Shown in pieces: positions 1 to 7,719 of a stretch of DNA of 25,013 nucleotides. The DNA is from CAXYVC01 sp964292295. Lineage in GTDB: Bacteria; Acidobacteriota; Holophagae; Holophagales; Holophagaceae. The stretch is from contig CAXYVC010000026.1 in the NCBI GenBank assembly GCA_964292295.1, positions 1 through 25,013 of the forward strand. Reading direction: 5' to 3'. The translations under genes were made by a program, and so were the position numbers. Below the pieces are notes generated by a model that had not been told where the DNA came from, ran no database searches, and saw nothing but the letters and a program-made list of their open reading frames with translations. Each line of letters begins with the position of its first letter. The first letter of the stretch is position 1.

Positions 1-710
1 GAAGATCTTCATGTAGGCGCCGGCCTTGCCGTAGTACTTCTTCGCGATCGCCCCGACCGTGTCGCCCTTCTCCACGACGTGGATCTTCGCGGTGGCGGGG
101 GCTGGCGGCCGGGGGGCGGTGCGGGCGGGGGGGCGGGCTCGCCCAGGCCGAGCTTGCGCACGAGCTGTTGGGCCAGGGCGTCGGGGATGAGCAGGTGCAG
201 CACGGTGCTGAGGGTGTCCTGGCTCGTGGCCAGGGGCACGTCGTGGAAGGGGCCGGGGCCCATCAGCTCGGCGAAGGCTTCGGCGCCGGGGGCTTTCACG
301 CTCAGGGTCTCCACGTTGGTGATGCTGAAGGTCTCGCCCGCCTGGTCGGACAGGGTCTGGTTGGCGCTGCCCATGATCTGGTTGAAGGTCTCCGCCAGGG
401 CATCCCGGCTGTCCCCGGCCAGCTCCGCGGAGGGTGCCCCCTCGCCGCCCAGCATGAGGTCCACGAGCATCGTGCCTTCGCGCAGGGGCAGCAGGAAGTG
501 CATGGTGCCGGAGAGGCCCTTGGTGTAGTTGGCCTTCACCAGCACGACGGGGGGCTCGCACAGGGTGGCCGCGGCGGCGTGGTCCACGCTGCTGCCGGCC
601 TGGGCGGCGATGGTGAAGTCCCGGCCCGTGAGCATGGAGAAGACGGAGGCCATGCTCTCGGAGAAACAGGCGCCGGTCTTCTGGGTGAGCTCCGTCATCG
701 CCGCGTCCAT
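1..710 (-). CDS. CheC/FliY-like chemotaxis phosphatase domain with C-terminal LysM domain, apparently frame-shifted; 3' end outside window
   Basis: The gene starts at an ATG one base after the fliM stop. Residues 1-188 look like a CheC/CheX/FliY-type CheY-P phosphatase domain. The signature D-x3-E-x2-N is present as D103, E107 and N110, followed by GSANQTLSD; the Pro that usually follows about 22 residues later is not at that place. In CheC and FliY the E and N position the attacking water on CheY-P. A Pro/Ala-rich linker follows (about 190-208). The continuous frame then gives an Arg/Ser-rich tail of 25 residues ending at position 9. One frame away, the same DNA encodes a clear LysM domain (VVEKGDTVGAIAKKYYGKAG) that stays open to the window edge. 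One missing base in a G run (111-116 or 127-133) would join the two. I infer one gene with a sequencing error or a real frameshift. FliY has a SpoA domain where this has LysM, so it is not plain FliY. Confidence 0.7.
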
Positions 711-711
711 C

Positions 712-1740
712 TCAAGCCTCCTGCCTGGGGGCCACCATCTGGAAGACCCGCTTGTTGTTGGCGTTCAGCGCCACGTAGCCCTGGTAGCGCGGAATGCCGT
801 CCACGGTCAGGTCCAGCACTGCATCGAAGCGCTTGTTCAAGGGGATCAGGTCCCCGGCCTGCAGGGCCAGGACGTCCTGCAGGCGCAGGGAGGTCCCCCG
901 GATCTCGGCGCTGACGCTCATGCTGCAACGCTTGATGTTCTCCATCAGGAGCCGCGCCTCCTCGAAGGTGCCGCTCTTCTTATAGCCCGTGAACATCTCC
1001 TGGTCGAACTTCGCGGAGATGGGCTCCAGGATGATCGAGGGGATGGCCAGGTTGATCATGCCGACCACCGAGCCCATCTTCACCTCGAAGACCACGAGGA
1101 TGACCACCTCGTTGGGGGCCACGATCTGGATGAGCTGGGGGCTGGTCTCCCGGGCCTGGATCTTGAAGTCGAGGTCCACGATGCCGCGCCAGGCCTCCCG
1201 GAGGTCCTCCAGGGCCAGCTTCAGCACGCCGTCGAAGATGCTCTGCTCGATGTCCGTCATGGTGCGCAGCTGCCGCAGGGCCTCGCCGGGGCCCCCGAGC
1301 ATCTTGTCGATGATGGGGAAAACCAGCTGGGGGTTCACCTCCAGGGCGAAGGCGCCCTCCAGGGGCTTGATGGAGATGGCGTTGAAGCAGGTGGGGTCCG
1401 GCACCGAGAGCAGGAATTCCTGGTAGCTCAGCTGCTCCACGCTCACGAGGTTCACCTCCGTGATGGAGCGGAGGTAGGCGCTGAGGCTGGAGCTGAAGTT
1501 CCTTGCGAAGCGGTCGTGCATGAAGTGCAGCGAACGCATCTGCTCCCGGCTCACCCGGTCCGGGCGGCGGAAGTTGTAGAGGCTGACCTTCTTCTGGACC
1601 TGGGCCTTTTTTGCCTTTCCTGCGGGAGCCGACGGGGCCCCCTTGTCCCCGCCGGGTGCTGCGCCGGGGCCGCCTCCCTTGCCCTTGGCGTGGGACTTGA
1701 GGAGGGCATCCACCTCTTCCTGGCTGAGGATTTTGGCCAT
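712..1740 (-). CDS. fliM: Flagellar motor switch protein FliM
   Basis: FliM forms the middle of the C-ring rotor switch at the cytoplasmic face of the flagellar base and binds phosphorylated CheY. The 342-residue product is normal length for the family. It begins MAKILSQEEVDALL, the N-terminal CheY-P-binding peptide typical of FliM. A Lys/Gly/Ala/Pro-rich linker (about 15-50) follows, then the CheC-like middle domain, which contains the LGGPG turn characteristic of FliM (about residues 147-152). The C-terminal part (about 255-340) is the SpoA domain that packs with FliN, with RLQDVLALQAGDLIPLNK inside it. The start lies 3 bases after the fliA stop and the stop is one base before the next ATG, so it is part of the same transcript. 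The identification is firm. Confidence 0.97.
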   Translation of the reverse strand: MAKILSQEEVDALLKSHAKGKGGGPGAAPGGDKGAPSAPAGKAKKAQVQKKVSLYNFRRPDRVSREQMRSLHFMHDRFARNFSSSLSAYLRSITEVNLVSVEQLSYQEFLLSVPDPTCFNAISIKPLEGAFALEVNPQLVFPIIDKMLGGPGEALRQLRTMTDIEQSIFDGVLKLALEDLREAWRGIVDLDFKIQARETSPQLIQIVAPNEVVILVVFEVKMGSVVGMINLAIPSIILEPISAKFDQEMFTGYKKSGTFEEARLLMENIKRCSMSVSAEIRGTSLRLQDVLALQAGDLIPLNKRFDAVLDLTVDGIPRYQGYVALNANNKRVFQMVAPRQEA

Positions 1741-1743
1741 GCC

Positions 1744-2634
1744 TTATCCCTCGATCCGATGTTCCTTGAGCTTGCCCCGGAGGCGGAGCATGGACTTGGT
1801 ATGCAATTGCGATACCCGGCTCTCGGTGATGTTCAGGAGGGTGCCGATCTCCTTCATGGTGAGCTCGTCGAAGTAGTAGAGCTGCACCACGAAGCGCTCC
1901 TTGGTGGGCAGGCGGTCGATGGCCTGCTTCAGGATGGCCTTGAGCTCGCGGGTCTGCAGCAGCAGCTGGGGGTCCTCCGCGTCCGGGTCGGGCACGATGC
2001 CGATGAGGCCCTCGCCCTCCCCGTCCTCTCCCGCCTCCACGAAGGTGCCCAGGTTCACGCCCTTCAGGTCGTCCAGGTTCTTGTGCAGCTCCTCGAGGGG
2101 GATGCCCAGCTGGGCGGCGACCTCCTCGTCCGTGGCTGCGCGTCCGAACTGCTGTTCGAGGATGTGGTAGGCGTTCTCGATGTCCTTCTTCTTCCGGCGC
2201 AGGCTGCGGGGCACCCAGTCCAGGTCCCGCAGGCCATCCAGGATGGCCCCCTTGATGCGCTGCTCGGCGTAGGTCTTGAACTTCACGTTCCGGCCCGGCT
2301 CGAACTTCTTGATGGCGTCCATCAGCCCGAGGATCCCGGAGTGGATGAGGTCGTCCACCTCCACGTGGGCGGGCAGGCGGGCGCTGATGCGGTGGGCGAT
2401 GAACTTCACCAGCGGCAGGCACTCGGTGACCAGGTATTCCCGGTCCTCCAGATTCGGCTCGTCGGGCAGCTCCGGTTTGCCTGTCCCCTCCGGAAGGGGC
2501 TTGGGGGCGGAGGGCGCGGGCGCTTCCAGGATGGCGCTCTTGCGGTAGGCCGCCGCCGCGGCGCTTCCGGCGCCGGGAGGGGGCGGCAGCGGTGCACGGG
2601 CGGGTGCAGGGCCTTTCTTGGGAGCGGGGCTCAT
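1744..2634 (-). CDS. fliA: Flagellar sigma factor sigma-28 (FliA/WhiG family)
   Basis: This is the RNA polymerase sigma factor for late flagellar and chemotaxis genes. The 296-residue product carries sigma region 2 with LVKFIAHRISARLPAHVEVD and DLIHSGILGLMDAIKKFEPG, and the region 2.3/2.4 stretch KFKTYAEQRIKGAILDGLRD. The next element, DWVPRSLRRKKKDIE, is typical of the FliA/WhiG group rather than RpoD. Region 4 near the C-terminus has a helix-turn-helix (TMKEIGTLLNITESRVSQLH). The first roughly 65 residues are a Pro/Ala-rich extension that usual FliA proteins of about 240-260 residues lack. The ATG at 2634-2632 was chosen because it overlaps the flhG stop as ATGA, suggesting translational coupling. 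Longer upstream readings in this frame are shadows of flhG and flhF. Confidence 0.95.
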   Translation of the reverse strand: MSPAPKKGPAPARAPLPPPPGAGSAAAAAYRKSAILEAPAPSAPKPLPEGTGKPELPDEPNLEDREYLVTECLPLVKFIAHRISARLPAHVEVDDLIHSGILGLMDAIKKFEPGRNVKFKTYAEQRIKGAILDGLRDLDWVPRSLRRKKKDIENAYHILEQQFGRAATDEEVAAQLGIPLEELHKNLDDLKGVNLGTFVEAGEDGEGEGLIGIVPDPDAEDPQLLLQTRELKAILKQAIDRLPTKERFVVQLYYFDELTMKEIGTLLNITESRVSQLHTKSMLRLRGKLKEHRIEG

Positions 2635-3494
2635 GGTTCCTCGGCGGCGAGCTGCTTCCAGAATGCGGCAAAACCGTCCCTCTGGAGAGGCACCTTTTTC
2701 CGCAGCTGCTCCGCCAGGCGGCGGAAGGCCAGGGCCGCGGGGCTGCGGGGGAAGCGCTCCACCACGCCCCGCTGTTCCCGCACCGCCTGGAGCACGCTCG
2801 GATCCGCCGGGATCATGCCCAGCACCTGGAGTTCCCGTCCCAGGAAGCGCTGGGTGGCGGCCTGGAGCTGCTCGATGGTCTCCTCCGCCTCCTCCTCGCC
2901 CTGGGCGTTGTTCACCAGCAGCCACAGGGGTTTGGACGCGTCCCGGAGGTGGATGACCTTCACCATGGCGTAGGCGTCCACCAGGGAGGTGGGTTCCGGC
3001 GTGCTCACCAGCACCACCTCCTGGGCGGCCATCAGCAGCTTGATCACGCTGTCGTGGATGCCCGCGGCGGTGTCGATGAGCAGCCAGTCCTGCCCCTCCG
3101 CCACCCGCTGGAGGCCCTGCACCAGGCGCAGCTCCGCGGTGGTGTCCAGGCGCGTGAGCTCCTGGATGCCGCTGGAGGCGGGCAGCACCTGGATGCCCAG
3201 GGGCCCCTCCAACAGGATCTCCTCGAGCAGCTTCTCGCCCCGCAGCACGTGCTCCAGCGTGTACTTCGGCGCGAGGCCCAGCAGGATGTCGAGGTTGGCC
3301 AGGCCGAAGTCCGCGTCCAGCACGGTGACGCGCTGGCCCTTCTCGGCCAGGGCCAGGGCCAGGCCCGCCACCACGTTGGTCTTGCCCACGCCGCCCTTGC
3401 CGGAGGTGATGGCGAGGACCCGCGCGTTGAAGAGGGCGCTTTCGGGTGCGGCCTGCCGTGCGAGGGCCCGGAGCCTGGAAGCCTGGTCTGCCAT
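2631..3494 (-). CDS. flhG: FlhG (FleN/MinD-like) flagellar number regulator ATPase
   Basis: FlhG is a MinD/ParA-type ATPase that limits the number of flagella and partners the GTPase FlhF. The 287-residue product has the deviant Walker A box SGKGGVGKTN (residues 31-40), the following DADFGLANLDILLG segment typical of MinD/FlhG, and DTAAGIHDSVI as the switch II region. The extreme N-terminus reads ADQASRLRAL. This matches the DQAxxLR motif with which FlhG of other bacteria stimulates FlhF GTPase activity, so it favours FlhG over a plain MinD. The start codon directly abuts the flhF stop (TAGATG), and the stop overlaps the fliA start. Both junctions imply co-translation with its functional partners. 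fleN and ylxH are synonyms used in other lineages. Confidence 0.94.
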   Translation of the reverse strand: MADQASRLRALARQAAPESALFNARVLAITSGKGGVGKTNVVAGLALALAEKGQRVTVLDADFGLANLDILLGLAPKYTLEHVLRGEKLLEEILLEGPLGIQVLPASSGIQELTRLDTTAELRLVQGLQRVAEGQDWLLIDTAAGIHDSVIKLLMAAQEVVLVSTPEPTSLVDAYAMVKVIHLRDASKPLWLLVNNAQGEEEAEETIEQLQAATQRFLGRELQVLGMIPADPSVLQAVREQRGVVERFPRSPAALAFRRLAEQLRKKVPLQRDGFAAFWKQLAAEEP

Positions 3495-4787
3495 CTAGTT
3501 CACCACGGAAGGAACGGGGAGGATGAGGTCCGCCACGCGGCGGCTGGTGGCCAGCTCGAGGTCCTGGGGGACCTCCTGGCCGGTGCCCAGGTAGCTCAGG
3601 GGCTTCTTCACCCGCACGAGGGTGGAGAGGATGGGCCCGAAGGTGCTGGTCTCGTCCAGCTTGGTGAAGACGAGGCGCTGGGGGTTCAGGGGCTCGAAGC
3701 GGTGGGCCACCTCCGCCATGTCCCGGGGCTTGGTGGTGGCCGAGAGCACCAGGTGGGTCTCCACCTCGGGCAGCTCGTCCAGGAAACGCCGGAGCTGGGC
3801 CAGCACCTCCGTGTCCTTGGGGTTGTGGCCGGGGGTGTCGATCAGCACCAGGGCCCGATCCTGGTAGAAGCGCAGGGCGCTGCGCAGGTCCTCCACTGTG
3901 AGCGCCACGTGGATGGGCACCTGGAGGATCTGGGCGTACTGCTGGAGCTGGTCCACCGCCGCCAGGCGGAAGGTGTCCAGGGTCAGCAGCGCCACCTTCT
4001 GCTTCAGCTCCAGCTTGGCGTAGGCCGCCAGCTTGGCGATGGTGGTCGTCTTGCCCACGCCCGTGGGGCCCACCAGGGCGGCCACGCGCATCCGGCCCGC
4101 CTCGAGCTGGATGGGGCTCGCCACGGGGATGAAGTCCGCGATGACCCGGCGCATGAAGAGCCGCGCCTGCTCGGGATTCACGTCCTCCCCGTTGCCGTGC
4201 TCCTGGAGGGTGCGCAGGGTGTACTCGCAGAGGCGCAGGGCGATCATGGGGTCCACGTCGTTGGCCACCAGGTCGCCGTACAGTTCCAGCAGGGCGGGGG
4301 GGAGCTGGAGCTGCGAGGAGGGCATGCCCTGCTTCTGGATGCGGGTGAGCAGGGCCTTCATCTGGTCCAGCTCGCGCAGGATGGAGGCGTTGCGCGTCTC
4401 CTGGTCCCGCATGGCCTCGACGGCGCCCTTGATCTCCAGCAGTTCCCGGCGCAGGGGCTGGAGGTCCATGGGAGGCGGGGGCGGCGCGCTCCGGGGTTCC
4501 GGCGCGGGCTGGGGCTCGGGCGCGCGGCCCGCCAGGGGCGGGCGCAGGCCGTAGGTGCCGGCCGTCCCCGGCCGCGCCGGTGCCGTGACGGGGGCGGGAA
4601 CGGGCGCCGGGCTGGACCCCTCGTCCATGGCCGCCGTCACCTCGATGAGGGTGTCCTCCCCCAGGCCGAGGGCGGAGGGCTTGCGGCGGGTGCGGGTGGA
4701 GAGGATGAAGGCCTCCTCGCCCATCTCCCGCTTCACGATGGCCAGGGCATCCTGCATGGTGGCCGCCTCGAAGGTCTTCACGCGCAT
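3495..4787 (-). CDS. flhF: Flagellar biosynthesis GTPase FlhF (SRP-type)
   Basis: FlhF is the third SRP-family GTPase, beside Ffh and FtsY, and places the nascent flagellum at the correct cell site. The 430-residue product starts with the FlhF B-domain signature (MRVKTFEAATMQDALAIVK). A Pro/Ala-rich linker (about 57-107) and an N-domain come next. The G domain has P-loop GPTGVGKT at 240-247, then LDTFRLAAVDQLQQYA, and TKLDETSTFG as the G4-like element. Position 317 opens the G3 motif, which reads DTPGHNPKD where SRP GTPases normally have DTAGR; the Arg is replaced by His321. An AGGAAG Shine-Dalgarno overlaps the flhA stop, supporting the ATG at 4787. It is followed directly by flhG. Confidence 0.95.
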   Translation of the reverse strand: MRVKTFEAATMQDALAIVKREMGEEAFILSTRTRRKPSALGLGEDTLIEVTAAMDEGSSPAPVPAPVTAPARPGTAGTYGLRPPLAGRAPEPQPAPEPRSAPPPPPMDLQPLRRELLEIKGAVEAMRDQETRNASILRELDQMKALLTRIQKQGMPSSQLQLPPALLELYGDLVANDVDPMIALRLCEYTLRTLQEHGNGEDVNPEQARLFMRRVIADFIPVASPIQLEAGRMRVAALVGPTGVGKTTTIAKLAAYAKLELKQKVALLTLDTFRLAAVDQLQQYAQILQVPIHVALTVEDLRSALRFYQDRALVLIDTPGHNPKDTEVLAQLRRFLDELPEVETHLVLSATTKPRDMAEVAHRFEPLNPQRLVFTKLDETSTFGPILSTLVRVKKPLSYLGTGQEVPQDLELATSRRVADLILPVPSVVN

Positions 4788-4796
4788 GGGGGCTTC

Positions 4797-6893
4797 CTAG
4801 GACACGGTGCCGAGGTTGACCACGCGGACATCCATGGGGATCTCCGAGTGGCTGAGAACGACGAGGTGGGGAAGGGCCCGCTCGAGCATGCGCCGCAGGT
4901 GGGGGCGCACGGCGGGGTTGGTGAGCAGGACGGGCTGGGCGCCGGGCAGGAGGTTCGTGATGCCCTGCACGATGCGGTTGAGCATCTCCTGCAGGCGCCC
5001 GGGTTCCAGGGCCAGGAAGCTGCCCCGGTCGGTGGTCTCGATGCCCGCCTGGATGTGCTGCTCCAGCTGGGGGTCCAGCACCAGCACGCCCAGCTCGTTG
5101 CTTTCGCTCAGGTGGGGGGCGGTGAGGCTGCGGCCCAGGTGCTGGCGCACGTATTCGGTGACCATGACGGGATCCCGCGTGGCGGCGAGCGCGTCGCCCG
5201 TGGCCTCCAGGATGCGGCCCAGGTCCCGGATCGAGACCCGCTCCCGCAGGAGGCTCTGCAGCACCTTCTGGAGCACGGTGACGGGCACCACGCCCGGGAC
5301 CAGGTCCTCCACCAGCTTGGGGCTCTGCTCCTTGAGGGTGTCCAGGAGGTGCTGCACCTCCGGTCGCCCCAGGAGCTCCGGCGCCTGCTGCTTGAGCACT
5401 TCCGACAGGTGGGTGGTGATGACGGTGGGGCCGTCCACCACGGTGTAGCCCAGGAGCTGGGCCCGGTCCCGCTGGTTGTCCTGGATCCAGTAGGCGGGCA
5501 GGCCGAAGGCGGGCTCGGTGGTGGGGGTGCCGGCGATCTCCTCGGTGGCGGTGCCGGGGTTCATGGCGAGGAACTGGCCCGGCTGCACCTCGCCCCGGGC
5601 CACCTCCTCGCCCCGGAGCATCAGGCGGTAGGTGGCGGCGGGCAGCTGCAGGTTGTCGCGGATGCGGATGGGCGGCACCACGAGGCCCAGCTCCTGGGCC
5701 ATCTGGCGCCGCAGGGCCTTGATGCGCTCCAGCACCGTGCCCCCCTGGCCCACGTCCAGCAGGGGAATCAGGCCGTAGCCCACCTCCAGGCCCAGGGGAT
5801 CCACCTTGAGCAGGGCCTCCACGCGCTCGGGCCCCTCGGCCGCCTTGGCGAGCTTCTCCCGGCCCTCCTCGAGAACCTTCTCCTTCTTGTGCTGGGCGCC
5901 CAGCTTCCAGGCCCCGTAGGCGAGCACGCCGAAGATCATGCCCATGAACCAGAAGGGCAGCAGGGGAAGCCCGGGCACGGCGCCGAAGACGAAGAGCACG
6001 GCGGCGGCGATGGCGAGGGGGCGCGGGTCGAAGCCCAGCTGGCCCACCACGTCGGCGCCCAGGTTGGGGCTGTTGCTGCCGCTGCGCGTGGTGAGGAGGG
6101 CGCCGCCGACGCTCACCAGCAGGCTGGGGATGGCCGTCACCAGACCGTCGCCCACGGTGAGCAGGGTGAAGGTCTGCATGGCCGTGAGGGGCTCCATGCC
6201 GTACTTCAGCACCCCGATCAGGATGCCCGCCACGATGTTGACCACGAGGATGAGCAGGGCGGCGATGGCATCCCGCTGGGTGAACTTCACCGCGCCGTCC
6301 ATGGCGCCGTAGAAGCTGGCCTCCTCCTGGAGGTCCTTGCGGCGGCGGCGCGCCTCGTTCTCGTCGATGTAGCCCGCGTTCAGGTCCGCGTCGATGGCCA
6401 TCTGCTTGCCGGGCATGGCGTCCAGGGTGAAGCGGGCCGTCACCTCGGCGATGCGGCCCGCGCCGTGGTTGATGACGATGAACTGGATCGCCAGCAGGAT
6501 GAGGAAGACCACCAGGCCGATGATGTAGTTGCCGCCCACCACGAATTCGCCGAAGGCCTTCACCATGTGGCCCGCGGCGTCCGGCCCCTGTTCGCCCCCG
6601 AAGAGGAGGATGCGCCGGGTGGTGGCCACGTTCACCGAAAGGCGGAAGAGCGTGATCATCAGCAGCACCGAGGGGTAGGCGCTGAACTCCTGGGGGCGTG
6701 GCACGTACATGCCCACCAGCAGGATCAGGATGCTGAGGGTGATGTTGAAGACGATGAGCAGGTCCAGCCCGATGGCCGGCACCGGCAGGATCATCACCAC
6801 CAGCACGATGAGCACGAAGACCGGCGCAGCCAGATCCACCCGCTTGGAGAGGCGGGTCATGTAGGGGAGCAATCGGTCTAGGAAAGTCAGCAT
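4797..6893 (-). CDS. flhA: Flagellar type III export gate protein FlhA
   Basis: FlhA is the inner-membrane export gate of the flagellar type III secretion system, with a cytoplasmic ring that receives chaperone-substrate complexes. The 698-residue length is standard. The N-terminal half carries strongly hydrophobic segments, beginning with residues about 22-60. Between membrane segments is the FHIPEP-family signature (RIAEVTARFTLDAMPGKQM, then AIDADLNAGYIDENEARRR). The C-terminal half, from about residue 340, is the soluble domain with LDVGQGGTVLERIKALRRQM. It is the first gene of the minus-strand flagellar run. The Shine-Dalgarno before the ATG is poor, and the 5' leader would be very short if the sigma-54-like element upstream is used. 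flhB is not seen in the window. Confidence 0.97.
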   Translation of the reverse strand: MLTFLDRLLPYMTRLSKRVDLAAPVFVLIVLVVMILPVPAIGLDLLIVFNITLSILILLVGMYVPRPQEFSAYPSVLLMITLFRLSVNVATTRRILLFGGEQGPDAAGHMVKAFGEFVVGGNYIIGLVVFLILLAIQFIVINHGAGRIAEVTARFTLDAMPGKQMAIDADLNAGYIDENEARRRRKDLQEEASFYGAMDGAVKFTQRDAIAALLILVVNIVAGILIGVLKYGMEPLTAMQTFTLLTVGDGLVTAIPSLLVSVGGALLTTRSGSNSPNLGADVVGQLGFDPRPLAIAAAVLFVFGAVPGLPLLPFWFMGMIFGVLAYGAWKLGAQHKKEKVLEEGREKLAKAAEGPERVEALLKVDPLGLEVGYGLIPLLDVGQGGTVLERIKALRRQMAQELGLVVPPIRIRDNLQLPAATYRLMLRGEEVARGEVQPGQFLAMNPGTATEEIAGTPTTEPAFGLPAYWIQDNQRDRAQLLGYTVVDGPTVITTHLSEVLKQQAPELLGRPEVQHLLDTLKEQSPKLVEDLVPGVVPVTVLQKVLQSLLRERVSIRDLGRILEATGDALAATRDPVMVTEYVRQHLGRSLTAPHLSESNELGVLVLDPQLEQHIQAGIETTDRGSFLALEPGRLQEMLNRIVQGITNLLPGAQPVLLTNPAVRPHLRRMLERALPHLVVLSHSEIPMDVRVVNLGTVS

Positions 6894-6914
6894 TCTGACA
6901 CCCGCTGGGCGGAG

Positions 6915-6931
6915 GGCGAAAGGGATGCCAG
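6915..6931 (-). promoter_or_regulatory. Sigma-54-like -24/-12 element before flhA
   Basis: Read on the minus strand, the site is CTGGCATCCCTTTCGCC. It has the -24 element CTGGCA and, exactly ten bases after the GG, the -12 GC preceded by T-C, against the RpoN consensus TGGCAC-N5-TTGC. The -24 half matches well and the -12 half is one base off at the second T. A start about 12 bases downstream would leave a leader of only about 11 bases before the flhA ATG. RpoN control of flhA-type middle genes is known in other polar flagellates. This is a visual match only, with no enhancer site identified. Confidence 0.4.
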
Positions 6932-6968
6932 AGGCCCCGGAGTGGTCGTCGGGAAATGCGGGAACTGG

Positions 6969-6999
6969 TCGAAGGGGGGACGTCCCGCCCCCCTAGGCT
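6969..6999 (+). promoter_or_regulatory. Possible promoter of the 7039 beta-barrel gene (TCGAAG-N19-TAGGCT)
   Basis: TAGGCT at 6994-6999 is a TAnnnT-type -10 box, and TCGAAG lies 19 bases upstream. The same pairing, TTGAAG-N19-TAGGCT, occurs before the TonB receptor gene at 8122-8152, and TAGGGT lies before glgC at 11687-11692. The recurrence is what makes the call worth making, since each box alone is weak. Confidence 0.3.
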
Positions 7000-7038
7000 G
7001 GTCGGATCGCATGACGCGGTCCTTACCAAGGAGTTCCC

Positions 7039-7686
7039 ATGAAGAAGTCGATGGCGCTTGCCTTTGCCCTCTGCGCCCTTCCGGCCCTGGCCCAGAGCCA
7101 GAGCGCCAGCGTCCTCTACAGCCAGCTGACGTCCCGGGACGCGCTTTTCAACGGACACAAGCTGTCGACCGACGACAGCCGGGGCTTTGCCCTGCGCTAT
7201 GGCCACGACATTGCAAGCCTTCCCCGTCTCTGGGATGCCCGCCTCGCCTTCGAGGGCACCTGGATGCCGCGCACCAGCGGCGAGGATGTCCTGGCGGACG
7301 GCAAGCTCCTTGGGGGAGCCCAAAGCCAGGTTCTCTACCGCCACGAGTACCTCGGGCTGGGGCTTTCCGTGGCCTGGACGAAGACCGTGGATTTCGGGGC
7401 GGCCCTGGAGCTGCGCCACGAAAGCAACGCGCTGCGGATCGAGAGTCCGCAGAACACGCTGCACATGGAGGGGAGCATCACGCGGCCCTGGCTCTCCCTG
7501 CGCGGGGGCTACACCTTTGCGGCCGGGAGCGTGAAGCCCTTCGTGGCCCTGGAGTGCAACCTGGCCCTGGCGAAGAAGCAGAAAACCTTTGATCTTGCGC
7601 AGGGTGAGCTGGGGATGTTCCTGGTCCTGCCCCAGAACCTGAACCCCAAGTCGCAGTACGCCGTGAACGCGGGCGTGCGTTTCTGA
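7039..7686 (+). CDS. Exported outer-membrane beta-barrel protein, possibly PagL-like
   Basis: The 215-residue product begins with a clear signal peptide (MKKSMALAFALCALPALAQS, cleavage after Ala-Gln-like residues near 19-20). The mature part alternates polar and hydrophobic residues as in beta strands and ends in Phe (VNAGVRF), the usual C-terminal signal for outer-membrane insertion. AAGGAG lies 6 bases before the ATG. Residues 127-131 read HESNA in a strand context. This recalls the H-x-S-N-A segment of PagL-type lipid A 3-O-deacylases, whose His and Ser are catalytic, but the expected downstream Glu is not evident at the usual spacing. The safe call is a small outer-membrane barrel; a lipid A deacylase is a hypothesis. 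It is divergent from flhA and probably unrelated to it. Confidence 0.8.
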   Translation: MKKSMALAFALCALPALAQSQSASVLYSQLTSRDALFNGHKLSTDDSRGFALRYGHDIASLPRLWDARLAFEGTWMPRTSGEDVLADGKLLGGAQSQVLYRHEYLGLGLSVAWTKTVDFGAALELRHESNALRIESPQNTLHMEGSITRPWLSLRGGYTFAAGSVKPFVALECNLALAKKQKTFDLAQGELGMFLVLPQNLNPKSQYAVNAGVRF

Positions 7687-7719
7687 GGCCCGCCGTCGGG
7701 GCTGCCGTCCGGAGTCTCC

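Noticed and set aside
2592..6881. A 1429-codon plus-strand open frame opposite flhG, flhF and flhA
   Set aside because: The product is a His/Gly/Leu/Gln-rich low-complexity string with no domain. It is the antisense shadow of G+C-rich genes that have clear family motifs on the other strand.
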